Assembly (NCBI RefSeq): GCF_900110035.1
Contig: NZ_FOCF01000005.1
Coordinates: forward strand, 62,001 to 126,000
Direction of reading: 5' to 3'
Source: Sphingomonas gellani
Lineage (GTDB): Bacteria; Pseudomonadota; Alphaproteobacteria; Sphingomonadales; Sphingomonadaceae
DNA length: 64,000 bases
The notes below the pieces were generated by a model. The model saw only the letters and a program-made list of their open reading frames with translations. It made no database searches and was not told where the DNA came from. This document shows, piece by piece, positions 1-8,348 of the stretch. Position 1 is the first letter of the stretch. Each line of letters opens with the position of its first letter. The position numbers and the translations under genes were made by a program.

Positions 1-148
1 CGGTTCCGCGATGATCGACAATCTGACGATCCTGCTCACCCACGGGCTGATGCTGATCGCGGCGTGGCGCGTGCTGCGCCGGCCGGATCTGGACCGGGAG
101 GGGCCGGCCATCCGGCGCGGGTTCCGGCGGACGCCGCCCGATGCATGA
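1..148 (+). CDS. 3' end of an unidentified protein (partial)
   Basis: An open frame enters from the left edge and stops 8 bases inside the following gene. About 48 residues are visible: a hydrophobic stretch (ILLTHGLMLIAAWRVL) followed by an arginine- and proline-rich tail. This suggests the last membrane segment or amphipathic helix of a protein whose start lies outside the window. The overlap with the O-glycosylation ligase indicates the same transcription unit, so it is probably part of the polysaccharide locus. The family cannot be identified from this fragment. Confidence 0.5.
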   Translation, partial: GSAMIDNLTILLTHGLMLIAAWRVLRRPDLDREGPAIRRGFRRTPPDA

Positions 149-1484
149 CCTGTTCCTTGTCGGCTTTCTGGTCGCCCTGTTCGCGCTCTCGACGGCGCGG
201 CCGTTCCTGCTGGTCTGCGCCTATGTTTATATCGACGAGGTGTCGCCGCAGAGGCTGACCTATTGGCTGCTGAACAGCATCCCCATTTCGATGATCGCGG
301 GCGCGGGCGCTTTCGCGACTTGGGCGTTGTTCGATGACAAGACCGACCTGCGCATCGCGCCGCGCCAGTGGTTGCTGCTGATGCTCGCCGCCTATTGTGG
401 GTTCACTACCTACAACGCCGACTTTCCCATCGATGCGATGGAAATCTGGGACTATATCTGGAAGGCGCTGCTGTTCGCCGCCTTTCTGCCACTAACCCTG
501 CGCACCCGGTTGCGTATCGAGACGCTGTTGCTGTTCATGATCCTGTCCGCGGCGACGATCATCATCGTCGGCGGGATCAAGACCCTGGTCAGCGGCGGCG
601 GCTATGGCGAACTCAACCTGATGGTCACCAACAACAGCGGCCTGTACGAGGGCAGCACGATTTCCGCGGTGGCGATCGCGATCGTGCCGGTGATCCTGTG
701 GTTCACCCATTACGGCACCGTGTTCCCGCCCGACTGGCGCGTCCGGCTGTTCAGCTATGCACTGTGTTTCGCCTGCCTGCTGATCCCGGTCGGCACGTCC
801 GCGCGCACCGGCCTGCTGTGCATCGGCCTGCTGGCGGTGCTGATGTGGCGGACCGCGCGGCACAAGCTGCTGTACGCCGGGCTGGCGGTCGGGCTGGCCG
901 TGACCGCGGTCCCGTTCCTGCCGGCCGCCTACACGGAGCGCATGAACACCATCAAGACCTACGACTCCGATCAGTCGGCCTCCACCCGGCTCGCGGTCTG
1001 GGCGTGGACGATCGACTATTCGCGCAGCCATCCGCTCGGCGGCGGCTTCAACGCCTTCAAGCAGAACAGGCTGACCATGGTGCTGAAGGCGGACCCGGCC
1101 ACCGGACAAGGAACGCGGGTGGCGTTCGACGCGGCGCGCGCCTGGCACAGCGCCTATTTCCAGATGCTGGGCGAACAGGGCTATCCCGGCCTGCTGATGT
1201 GGCTGGTCCTGAACATAACCGGGCTGGTGCGGATGGAGGTGCTGCGCCGACGGTTCCGCGATCCGACGACAGAGGACGCTTGGGCCGGATCGCTGGCGAA
1301 CGCGTTGCAGATGGCGCACCTGATCTACCTGCTGGGCGCGGCGTTCGTCGGCATCGCGCTGCAACCCTTTGTGTTGATGCTGATCTCCGTCCAGATCGGC
1401 CTGGATACCTATTTGGCCAGCAAGTCCGGGACGGTTCCTGCCGCCAGAAGCATCGCACGCCGAACCCGACCCACGCTGGCCTAG
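141..1484 (+). CDS. putative O-glycosylation ligase / O-antigen polymerase-like membrane protein (exosortase A-associated type)
   Basis: A polytopic inner-membrane protein of 447 residues with roughly ten hydrophobic segments. Its N-terminal part resembles the DUF5935 region of exosortase-A-associated O-glycosylation ligases. Its C-terminal half resembles the Wzy/WaaL O-antigen ligase domain, with a large periplasmic loop containing STRLAVW and HPLGGGFNAF around residues 280-315. Family members polymerise or transfer lipid-linked glycans at the periplasmic face. The start overlaps the preceding partial gene, so the two are probably co-translated. It ends convergently with ohrR, the stops overlapping by four bases. 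The family assignment is fairly secure; the acceptor is unknown. No exosortase is visible, and it would be expected to the left of the window. Confidence 0.75.
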   Translation: MHDLFLVGFLVALFALSTARPFLLVCAYVYIDEVSPQRLTYWLLNSIPISMIAGAGAFATWALFDDKTDLRIAPRQWLLLMLAAYCGFTTYNADFPIDAMEIWDYIWKALLFAAFLPLTLRTRLRIETLLLFMILSAATIIIVGGIKTLVSGGGYGELNLMVTNNSGLYEGSTISAVAIAIVPVILWFTHYGTVFPPDWRVRLFSYALCFACLLIPVGTSARTGLLCIGLLAVLMWRTARHKLLYAGLAVGLAVTAVPFLPAAYTERMNTIKTYDSDQSASTRLAVWAWTIDYSRSHPLGGGFNAFKQNRLTMVLKADPATGQGTRVAFDAARAWHSAYFQMLGEQGYPGLLMWLVLNITGLVRMEVLRRRFRDPTTEDAWAGSLANALQMAHLIYLLGAAFVGIALQPFVLMLISVQIGLDTYLASKSGTVPAARSIARRTRPTLA

Positions 1485-1942
1485 TCCGGCGCGGTTGCGC
1501 CGCCGCCGATCGCGTCCCGCAACGCCTTGACCCGGACGTTCAGGTCGCCGAGCGCACCCGGCCCCATCCCGGATCGCGCCATCAGCGCCTCCGCCAGGCA
1601 TCCGCACTCCTCCCGCAGCGAAAGCCCGCGCGCGGTCAGCCGCACCTGCACCTGGCGCTCGTCGGCGGGGTTCCGATGCCGCGTCGCCAGCCCCGCGGCC
1701 TCCAGCCGCTTGACCAGCGGCGTAACCGTACTCGGCTCCAGCGACAGGCGGGCCGCGATGGCGCCCACGGTGCGGCCGTCTTCTTCCCATAAGGCGTGCA
1801 GAACGAGATATTGCGGATAGGTGATGCCGAGCCGATCGAGCATCGGCTTGTAAACGCGGGACACCGCCATCGACGCCGCATACAGCGAAAAACACAGCTG
1901 ATCGTCCAGAGGCCGAACGGGAGAGGAAGCGGGCGCGGACAT
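1481..1942 (-). CDS. ohrR: MarR-family organic-peroxide sensor OhrR
   Basis: A 153-residue winged-helix regulator of the MarR/OhrR family. The reactive cysteine is Cys17 in a QLCFSLY context, matching the peroxide-sensing Cys of OhrR. Cys113 and Cys115 near the C-terminus could supply the resolving thiol of a 2-Cys OhrR. The recognition helix lies around residues 65-85 (SLEPSTVTPLVKRLE) and the wing includes NPADERQVQV. I chose the internal ATG because it is preceded by a CTGGAG ribosome site; the longer frame would read back through the operator. It is divergent from ohr and is expected to repress ohr and itself until oxidised by organic hydroperoxides. Confidence 0.88.
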   Translation of the reverse strand: MSAPASSPVRPLDDQLCFSLYAASMAVSRVYKPMLDRLGITYPQYLVLHALWEEDGRTVGAIAARLSLEPSTVTPLVKRLEAAGLATRHRNPADERQVQVRLTARGLSLREECGCLAEALMARSGMGPGALGDLNVRVKALRDAIGGGATAPD

Positions 1943-1987
1943 AATCACTCCAGGTCGATGGATCGGCGGCAGATCACCGTAATCGTA

Positions 1988-2051
1988 TATCGCGATAAAT
2001 AAATAGGTGGACAGTCCCATCATTACCACCTATCTATTGCTTATCGCGATA
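1988..2051. promoter_or_regulatory. nested palindromic operator between ohrR and ohr
   Basis: Two identical perfect palindromes, TATCGCGATA, lie at 1988-1997 and 2042-2051. Between them is a second inverted repeat, ATAGGTGG (2003-2010) and CCACCTAT (2026-2033), sharing almost the same centre near 2018-2019. This is the only long non-coding gap of the divergent pair and must hold both promoters. The natural inference is OhrR binding, though which of the two repeats is the true operator cannot be decided here. Confidence 0.7.
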
Positions 2052-2085
2052 TCTTTTATCGCCAACTCAACTGAAAGGCAGCATC

Positions 2086-2511
2086 ATGGCCGTCGACGTC
2101 AAATACACCACCTCCGCCACCTCGACCGGCGGTCGCGACGGCACGTCGCGCTCCGAAGACGGTCGCATCGACCATCAGCTTTCCACGCCGAGGGAGCTGG
2201 GCGGAGCCGGTGGAGAGGGCACCAACCCCGAACAGCTGTTCGCCGCCGGTTATTCGGCCTGCTTCATCGGCGCACTGAAGGTCGCCGGACAGCAGCTGAA
2301 GCTGAAGGTGCCGAACGACACGTCGGTGACCGCGACCGTCGGCATCGGCCCGCGTTCGGAGGGGGGTTTCGGCATCACCGCCGACCTTCGGGTCAGCCTG
2401 CCCGGCGTGGATCGTGCGGACGCGGAAAAGCTGGTTGAGACCGCTCACCAGATCTGCCCCTACTCCAACGCGACCCGCAACAATGTCGATGTCGGCCTGA
2501 CCGTCGCGTAA
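2086..2511 (+). CDS. ohr: organic hydroperoxide resistance peroxidase Ohr
   Basis: A 141-residue Ohr/OsmC-fold thiol peroxidase that reduces organic and lipid hydroperoxides in the cytoplasm. The two catalytic cysteines are Cys59 ([10 protein letters not shown]) and Cys124 ([11 protein letters not shown]), and the length is normal for the family. The start follows GAAAGGCAGC, a reasonable ribosome site. It is transcribed divergently from its probable repressor OhrR, with the palindromic operator between them, so induction by organic peroxides is expected. A strong hairpin follows the stop. Confidence 0.95.
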   Translation: MAVDVKYTTSATSTGGRDGTSRSEDGRIDHQLSTPRELGGAGGEGTNPEQLFAAGYSACFIGALKVAGQQLKLKVPNDTSVTATVGIGPRSEGGFGITADLRVSLPGVDRADAEKLVETAHQICPYSNATRNNVDVGLTVA

Positions 2512-2517
2512 GGCCTG

Positions 2518-2549
2518 CCACGCCCGCTTGTCACCGCAAGCGGGCGTGG
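2518..2549. terminator. bidirectional hairpin between ohr and the asparagine-synthetase-like gene
   Basis: A perfect 13-bp stem (2518-2530 with 2537-2549) around a six-base loop fills nearly all of the gap between two convergent stop codons. There is no T tract on the + side, so termination may rely on the hairpin alone. Confidence 0.65.
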
Positions 2550-2550
2550 A

Positions 2551-4296
2551 TCACGTCGCCAATCGGCTGCCCAGCCGCTGCGCCATATATTCCAGGCAGG
2601 CGACCCGCCGCCAAAGCCCGGCATCGCGGATATGCGCGACGTTGAAGAAGCGGCTCATGATCGGAAATTCCATGTCGATCACGCGGCCCATATATTCGGG
2701 CGTCAGCAGCCCGCCATGCTCGTCGCTCATCGGCCCGCGCAGCCGCTTCAGTGCATAGGCCCGCTCGCGCAGCCACAGGGGCCGGGAGCGGCTGTTCGCC
2801 TCATCGAAACGCCAGCGAAGCTTCGGTGCCTCGTCGAAGGCATGGCCATATTCCGACTTGTGCCGGGCCAGCGCGGGGTCGATCGCCTGGATCAGCATCG
2901 CCTGGAATCGCCCTTCCCGCTTGCAGGCAACCGGCAGGCGCATCGCCTCCGAGACGATATCGGGCTGCACGAAATTCAGCGAATAGGGCCCATGCCGCGT
3001 TTCGCCGTTGATCTCCCATCGGAACAGCGCGCGCATCCGGACGCGGGGATAGGCCTGTTCGATCAACGTCCGCGGCATGGGCACGTCGCGTGATCCCACG
3101 CCAAGCGCGGCGGCAACCTTGTCCGCGATGCGACGGCGGTACGCGACGGGATCGAACAGCTCGGTCGCGTCCGCCGTCAGAAAGCGGCTGTTGAAAGCGC
3201 GCGTCAGTGTCCAGGCGGAGGCTGGGCGATCGGGCAGCATGAAGAAGTCGCGAAAGATCTCCCCAGCCCCGCCCGACACGGCGAGCGCGCCGCCGGCATG
3301 GCGCTTGTCCCGCGCCGCCCGGTTGCCGCCATTGTCGAACAGCACGCCGAAGTTCGGCAAACCGTCCAGATCGTCGAAGTCGCGTTCGACCTGCTCCGCA
3401 AAGGCGTCGGGCGTGACCGGCGCGGCCTGTTTGTCGATCCATTCGACCGCGAACCCCTCGGCCGCGCCGATCGCCTTTGCCACGGCGACATCGGGACGGC
3501 TTGGCGAGCCATAGACATAGACCTGCGGCCTGCCCCCCGCCGCACGCAGGGTCGCCAGCATCAGGCGCGAATCGAACCCGCCCGACAGCGGGCAGTTGAT
3601 CGCCTCTCCGAAATGCCGCACCTGCGCCTCCGCCACCCGCATCAGCGGCGCCTGCAACCGCCTCACGCGCTCCGCCAGCGGCATCGCCTCCGGCGTCCAG
3701 TCGAGCGGCTTCGCCAACGGGTGCGACACGGCTCCGCCCGGCGTCAATTCGACCAACCGCTCCGGCCCGAGCATGGCAATCTCGTTCCACACCGTGGCGT
3801 TCCCGATCGTGGCCACCCCGAACGCCCATTCATAGACGCCCTGCGGATCGAAGCTGACACGCGGCAAGGCACCGATCGTGGCGAGTTGCGAGGTGGAGAA
3901 CACCCGCTCGGCCCGGTCATGGAAAAGCTGGTACGCGCCCAGAAAGTCGCCGAACAGAATGGTGCGGCCGCGCTTTCGCACCAGCGCGAAGAACTGCCCG
4001 CCGATGCGCCGCCAATCGGGCTGCGGCAGCAGGTCCATCGTCAGCAGGCGTTCCAGCGCCTCCGTGCCGATCAGCCCGTCGATCATCGGCGTACCCGCGA
4101 CCGCGACCAGATCGTCGCCGCGCGTCAGCAGGGTCGCCGGCCCGCCCGCGATCGGCTCGGCATGAAGTAATCGCCAACCGGCCAGCTCGTGCGTGGTGAC
4201 CTGCCGGAAACCATGCCGCGCGAACTGCGCCAGCGCCTGCGCCTCGGCGGGACCGGAAAACGCCGGATCGGCTGTGGCGACAAGGAACAGGGCCAT
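2551..4296 (-). CDS. asparagine-synthetase-like ATP-dependent ligase without glutaminase cysteine
   Basis: A protein of 581 residues with a degenerate N-terminal Ntn-hydrolase-like half and a C-terminal asparagine-synthetase domain. The latter has the PP-loop CPLSGGFDSRLML (around residue 235), which adenylates a carboxylate. The chosen start gives MALFLVATADPAF. Unlike true asparagine synthetase B there is no cysteine at position 2, so it probably does not hydrolyse glutamine. A longer frame beginning at 4368 also lacks it. Related enzymes include asparagine synthetase, lasso-peptide cyclases and beta-lactam synthetases. No precursor peptide, leader protease or isopeptidase lies beside it. 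It sits two genes from a polysaccharide ligase, so modification of a glycan or amino sugar is possible. The substrate is unknown. Confidence 0.7.
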   Translation of the reverse strand: MALFLVATADPAFSGPAEAQALAQFARHGFRQVTTHELAGWRLLHAEPIAGGPATLLTRGDDLVAVAGTPMIDGLIGTEALERLLTMDLLPQPDWRRIGGQFFALVRKRGRTILFGDFLGAYQLFHDRAERVFSTSQLATIGALPRVSFDPQGVYEWAFGVATIGNATVWNEIAMLGPERLVELTPGGAVSHPLAKPLDWTPEAMPLAERVRRLQAPLMRVAEAQVRHFGEAINCPLSGGFDSRLMLATLRAAGGRPQVYVYGSPSRPDVAVAKAIGAAEGFAVEWIDKQAAPVTPDAFAEQVERDFDDLDGLPNFGVLFDNGGNRAARDKRHAGGALAVSGGAGEIFRDFFMLPDRPASAWTLTRAFNSRFLTADATELFDPVAYRRRIADKVAAALGVGSRDVPMPRTLIEQAYPRVRMRALFRWEINGETRHGPYSLNFVQPDIVSEAMRLPVACKREGRFQAMLIQAIDPALARHKSEYGHAFDEAPKLRWRFDEANSRSRPLWLRERAYALKRLRGPMSDEHGGLLTPEYMGRVIDMEFPIMSRFFNVAHIRDAGLWRRVACLEYMAQRLGSRLAT

Positions 4297-4351
4297 GGCC
4301 GTGCGATAAGCAACCCCGGTTAACATTCCCGCCACGCCACGCGCCCTACCG

Positions 4352-4377
4352 GGAACGAAGAACGCCATCCGCGCATT
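4352..4377 (+). promoter_or_regulatory. weak EcfG-like promoter match before topoisomerase IB
   Basis: GGAAC is followed after 17 bases by CATT, one base off the general-stress consensus GGAAC-N16/17-CGTT. The -10 would end only 8 bases before the ATG, which implies a nearly leaderless message. A chance match is possible. Confidence 0.25.
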
Positions 4378-4385
4378 GCCGCGTA

Positions 4386-5432
4386 ATGGCGACTAGGATC
4401 GTATATTCCGACGACAGCAAACCCGGCATCACCCGCAAAAAGGTGCGCGGCGGCTGGGGTTATTGGACCGCAAAGGGCGACCGAATCACCGATCGCGAAG
4501 AGATCGATCGGCTGAACGCCATCGGCCTGCCACCCGCCTATTCGGACGCATGGTACTGCCCGAAACCGAACGGCCACATCCAGGCGGTCGGCTGGGACGA
4601 AAAGGGTCGCAAGCAATATCGCTACCACACCGGCTTTCGCGAGCAGCAGGAGGCGGCGAAGTATGAACGGTGCGCCGATTTCGGCCACGCCCTGCCCCGC
4701 ATCCGCAAGCAGGTGGAAGAGGATCTGAAGAAGCGATCCCTGAGCAAGGCCCGCGCGGTCGCCGCGGTGGTGCGCCTGCTGGACGGCGGCCACATCCGCG
4801 TCGGCAACGAAGCATACGCGACCGCGAACGAAAGCTTCGGCGCCACTACGCTGCGCAAGCGTCACGGCGAGGTGCGCGGATCGACGCTGAAACTCCGCTA
4901 CAAGGGGAAATCGGGCAAGGAGCGGACGCTGCGCATCACCGACCGTTCGCTCGCCAGCTTCGTCAAGAAATGCCAGGATCTGGACGAGCAGCATCTGTTC
5001 GCCTGGGTCGATGCGGACGGCGAGGCGCATCCCGTCACCTCGTCCGACGTCAACGACTATATCAAGCAGGCGTCGGGTGGCGACTTCACCGCCAAGCATT
5101 TCCGCACCTGGGCCGCCAGCGTCGCCGCCTTCACCGTGCTGGCCCAGGCACAGAACGACCTGAGCCTGAAACGCCTGCTGGAGCCGGTCGTCGAACGTCT
5201 CGGCAACACGCCCGCCATCGCGCGGAAATCCTATGTCCACCCCTCCCTGATCGACCTGGTCAAGGAAGGACAAGGCACGTTCCGCCAGACCCTGCGCCTG
5301 CCTCGCGCGACCCGGCATCTCAGCCGCGAGGAACGCGGGTTGATCGCCTATCTTGAGGCCAATTGCGGTGTGGAAGCCGTGAAGGAAGTTGCCGACAAGG
5401 TTCAGGAAGCGAAACAGGCGATCGCCGCCTGA
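4386..5432 (+). CDS. DNA topoisomerase IB (poxvirus/eukaryote-like)
   Basis: A 348-residue type IB topoisomerase that relaxes supercoils through a 3'-phosphotyrosine intermediate without ATP. The small N-terminal beta domain covers about residues 1-85 and the catalytic domain the rest. Candidate active-site residues are Arg138 (GGHIRVGNEAY), Lys173 (YKGKSGK), Arg240 (KHFRTW) and Tyr283 (KSYVHPS), matching the expected Arg-Lys-Arg-Tyr order. The length is normal for the bacterial family. It is a single gene followed by a tRNA; a weak stress-promoter match lies just upstream. Bacterial TopIB is accessory to topoisomerase I and gyrase, and its physiological role is poorly defined. Confidence 0.92.
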   Translation: MATRIVYSDDSKPGITRKKVRGGWGYWTAKGDRITDREEIDRLNAIGLPPAYSDAWYCPKPNGHIQAVGWDEKGRKQYRYHTGFREQQEAAKYERCADFGHALPRIRKQVEEDLKKRSLSKARAVAAVVRLLDGGHIRVGNEAYATANESFGATTLRKRHGEVRGSTLKLRYKGKSGKERTLRITDRSLASFVKKCQDLDEQHLFAWVDADGEAHPVTSSDVNDYIKQASGGDFTAKHFRTWAASVAAFTVLAQAQNDLSLKRLLEPVVERLGNTPAIARKSYVHPSLIDLVKEGQGTFRQTLRLPRATRHLSREERGLIAYLEANCGVEAVKEVADKVQEAKQAIAA

Positions 5433-5536
5433 TCCCGGTTGACGAAACGCGCCGCACCATGGCATTGCCCCACCCGTTCCCGCGACACTGTCATCCGACA
5501 CGTCGCTGGAGCGGCATGGCGACAATAACCATCTGC

Positions 5537-5610
5537 GCGGGTGTAGCTCAATGGTAGAGCAGGAGCTTCCCAAGCTCACGACGAGGGTTCGATTCCCTTC
5601 ACCCGCTCCA
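5537..5610 (+). tRNA. tRNA-Gly (anticodon CCC)
   Basis: A 74-base cloverleaf with acceptor GCGGGTG/CACCCGC, D arm GCTC-GAGC, anticodon loop TTCCCAA (anticodon CCC), T arm GAGGG-TTCGATT-CCCTT and an encoded CCA. The outermost anticodon-stem pair is a G·A mismatch; the rest is regular. About 235 non-coding bases follow, in which I see only the ribosome site of the next gene. Confidence 0.95.
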
Positions 5611-5845
5611 CGCTCCCCGTAAGTAATCCGGTTGGACAAAGAACGTCGGCGGACGTTTGCGAAGTTCTGGGCTTCAAGCTACTTTAGATGTCGAGACGGT
5701 ACCGGGGGCAATCGGCTAAACTGGCCTTACCTCGCGCCCTTGTGTGCCGCCACGTCCCTCAAATCGAGCCGCTACCGGAACAATCGCACCCTGCGGCGCT
5801 TTCTTGTCACTCCCTCGGCGCGGAGGGGCGTAGCCAGGGAAGTGC

Positions 5846-7699
5846 ATGAACCATCTCGCGATCGTCTTCGCCCTGGTCGGGCTGATCGGCATCGGAGCAC
5901 AATGGATCGCGTGGCGAACGGGCCTTCCCGCCATCGCGCTGATGCTGGCGGCCGGCTTCGTCGCCGGACCGCTCACCGGGCTGATGCGGCCGGAGGAGGA
6001 TTTCGGACACCTTCTCGAACCCGCCGTGTCGCTGGCCGTCGCCGTGATCCTGTTCGAGGGCGGGCTCAGCCTGAACCTGCGCGAGTTGCGCCACGCGGAG
6101 GGCGCGGTACATCGGCTGGTGCTGATCGGCGTGCCGGTCGGCTGGGTGCTCGGCACGCTGGCATGCTATTACGTCGCGGGATTGGTGCTGCCGGTGGCGA
6201 TCCTGTTCGCGGGAATCCTGGTCGTCACCGGCCCGACCGTCGTGCTGCCGCTGCTGCGCCAATCCAGCATTGCCGCCCGCCCGCGCGCGATCCTGAAGTG
6301 GGAGGCGATCGTCAACGATCCGATCGGGGCACTTTGCGCGGTCGTGACGTACGAGGTCCTGCGACAGGCCGGCACCGGCGCCACGGTCTGGCAGAGCGCG
6401 GCCAGCCTGCTCGTCGCCGCGCTCGTGGCCGGCCTGATCGGCTTCGGCATGGCGCGCCTGCTCGGCTGGGCCCTACCGCGCGGCCATGTTCCCGAATATC
6501 TGAAAGCCCCGGTGCTGCTGGTGACGGTGATCGGCACGTTCGTCGGCTCGAACGCGATCCAGCAGGAAACGGGGCTGCTCGCGGTCACCGTGATGGGGAT
6601 CGCGCTGGCGAACATGCGGCTCGCCTCCTTGCGCGACTTCATCGCGTTCAAGGAGAACATGACCATCATCCTGGTGTCGGGCGTGTTCGTGCTGCTGTCG
6701 GCGTCGCTGGATTTCGCGGTCCTGCGCCAGTTCGAATGGCGCTTCGGATTGTTCCTGGTCGCCCTGCTCTTCGTGGTGCGTCCCGCCACTGTGTTCCTCA
6801 GCCTGGCGTTTAGCCGGATTCCGTGGCGCGAACGGCTGTTCATCGGCTGGATCGCGCCACGCGGCATCGTCGCGGTCGCCATTTCCGGGCTGTTCGCACT
6901 GCGCCTGGATAATCTCGGTTATGGCGATGGCGGGACGCTTGTCGCCCTGTCGTTCGCTGTGGTGGTGGCGACGATCATCGCGCATGGCTTTTCGATCGCA
7001 CCCGTCGCCCGCTGGCTGGGCCTGACCGCGCCAGGGGGCAAGGGCCTGCTGGTCGTCGGCGCGACCCGGTGGAGCCTGGCGCTGGCGCGCGCGCTGCGCA
7101 GCCTGGACGTGCATGTGACGGTGGCGGACACCAGCTGGCAACGGCTCGCCCCCGCGCGCGCGGCCCACATTCCCAGCTACCATGGCGAGATCCTGGCAGA
7201 GGCGACGGAGGAAGGGCTGGACCTGCAGCAATTCGCCGCGCTGGCGGCGGCGAGCGACAATGAAGCGTACAATGCGCTGGTATGCAGCGAGTTCGCGCCG
7301 GAACTCGGCCGCGACAATGTGTACCAGCTGGGCGACGCAGCGGGCGACGATCCGCGCCGTTTGCCCGACGCGCTGCGCGGGCGGGCGATGTTCCGGTCCG
7401 GGCTGGGCGTGGAGGAGGTGGCCGCCCGTGAGGAAGCGGACTGGCGGTTCGCCGCGCTGACGGTGGACGATCAGGCCAGCTATGCCGCCGCGGCGGAGGC
7501 GTTGCCCCAGGATGGTGGGCCGCTGCTGCTGCTGCGCCGTAACGGTGGCCTGCGCTTTTTCTCCCACGCCTCCAACCCGACGCCCGCGCCCGGCGAAACG
7601 GTGCTGGCCTATGCGCCGAGACAAATGCTGGACGGTACCGGATGGACGGTACTGGACCAATCCGAGCCATCCCGCCTCCTTCAGGATGTTCCCGCATGA
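5846..7699 (+). CDS. CPA1-type cation:proton antiporter with C-terminal nucleotide-binding-like domain
   Basis: A 617-residue inner-membrane protein. About twelve transmembrane segments span residues 1-385 and include the acidic ND pair typical of CPA1 exchangers (EAIVNDPIGAL, near residue 155). From about residue 390 a soluble Rossmann-like domain (GKGLLVVGATRWSLALARAL) resembles the TrkA-N/RCK domains that gate K+ or Na+ exchangers by nucleotide or c-di-AMP binding. It probably exports Na+ or K+ in exchange for H+. AGGGAAGTGC before the ATG is a good ribosome site. Its stop overlaps the lipoprotein start by four bases, so the following two genes are co-translated with it. Ion specificity cannot be inferred. 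Confidence 0.85.
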   Translation: MNHLAIVFALVGLIGIGAQWIAWRTGLPAIALMLAAGFVAGPLTGLMRPEEDFGHLLEPAVSLAVAVILFEGGLSLNLRELRHAEGAVHRLVLIGVPVGWVLGTLACYYVAGLVLPVAILFAGILVVTGPTVVLPLLRQSSIAARPRAILKWEAIVNDPIGALCAVVTYEVLRQAGTGATVWQSAASLLVAALVAGLIGFGMARLLGWALPRGHVPEYLKAPVLLVTVIGTFVGSNAIQQETGLLAVTVMGIALANMRLASLRDFIAFKENMTIILVSGVFVLLSASLDFAVLRQFEWRFGLFLVALLFVVRPATVFLSLAFSRIPWRERLFIGWIAPRGIVAVAISGLFALRLDNLGYGDGGTLVALSFAVVVATIIAHGFSIAPVARWLGLTAPGGKGLLVVGATRWSLALARALRSLDVHVTVADTSWQRLAPARAAHIPSYHGEILAEATEEGLDLQQFAALAAASDNEAYNALVCSEFAPELGRDNVYQLGDAAGDDPRRLPDALRGRAMFRSGLGVEEVAAREEADWRFAALTVDDQASYAAAAEALPQDGGPLLLLRRNGGLRFFSHASNPTPAPGETVLAYAPRQMLDGTGWTVLDQSEPSRLLQDVPA

Positions 7700-8346
7700 C
7701 CCGCATCACGCTTCCGATCGTCGCCATGCTGCTGCTCGCCGGCTGCGACCGGCCGAAGCCGGTGCCGGCCAAGCCGGACGCCGCCGCGACGGACGCGGGC
7801 TTCGACAATGCCGCAGCACCGCGGTCGATCATGCAGCCCAAGGTCATCGCCGAGAGCCCGCCCGAAGCGACAGCGGAACCCGCCTCGCCACCGCCGCCGG
7901 AGCGCGCCACCGTGCTGTTCGCAAAGGGTTCGGCGCTGGACGATGCGGGCCGCACCGCGCTCGACACGCTGCTCGCGGCACCGGGCCGGACTGCGGACAC
8001 GCGCTACGTGCTGCGCGGCAGCAGCGACAATGACGGGTCCAAGGCTGCCAATCTCACCACCTCTCGCAAGCGGGCAAATGCCGTGCGCGACTATCTGGTG
8101 GAAAAAGGGATCGCCGCCGATCGCATCACGGTGATCGCGCTGGGCGATGGCCGCCCGGCCGCCCCCAACGTACAACTCGACGGCAGCGACGACCCCGCCG
8201 GCCGCGCCCGCAATCGCCGCGTCGACGTGGAGATCGCACGACCGCCCGCCCCGACGCCGGAGGCAGGTCCATCCGGCTCGACGAACACTCCGGATTCCAT
8301 GCCGACCGCCGAACAGAATATCGCGAACGCGCCTCGCGCCGACTGA
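7696..8346 (+). CDS. OmpA-family lipoprotein
   Basis: A 216-residue protein with a short signal sequence ending in the lipobox LLAGC (Cys17), then a proline/alanine-rich linker. An OmpA-like peptidoglycan-binding domain covers about residues 75-190, with the motif NLTTSRKRANAVRDYLVEKGI and the terminal RNRRVDVEI strand. It is expected to be lipidated, outer-membrane anchored and bound to peptidoglycan. The start overlaps the antiporter stop (ATGA) and the K+-channel gene begins two bases after its stop. This places an envelope anchor between two inner-membrane ion transporters. The C-terminal 30 residues are a low-complexity tail. Confidence 0.85.
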   Translation: MTRITLPIVAMLLLAGCDRPKPVPAKPDAAATDAGFDNAAAPRSIMQPKVIAESPPEATAEPASPPPPERATVLFAKGSALDDAGRTALDTLLAAPGRTADTRYVLRGSSDNDGSKAANLTTSRKRANAVRDYLVEKGIAADRITVIALGDGRPAAPNVQLDGSDDPAGRARNRRVDVEIARPPAPTPEAGPSGSTNTPDSMPTAEQNIANAPRAD

Positions 8347-8348
8347 CG

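Noticed and set aside
2551..4296. Lasso-peptide biosynthesis locus
   Set aside because: The cyclase-like enzyme is present, but I found no precursor frame, leader peptidase or isopeptidase on either side.
4320..5639. Minus-strand 439-codon ORF with GEGNRTLVVSLGSSCSTIELHP
   Set aside because: That peptide is the reverse translation of tRNA-Gly, a well-known false ORF; the rest is antisense to topoisomerase IB.
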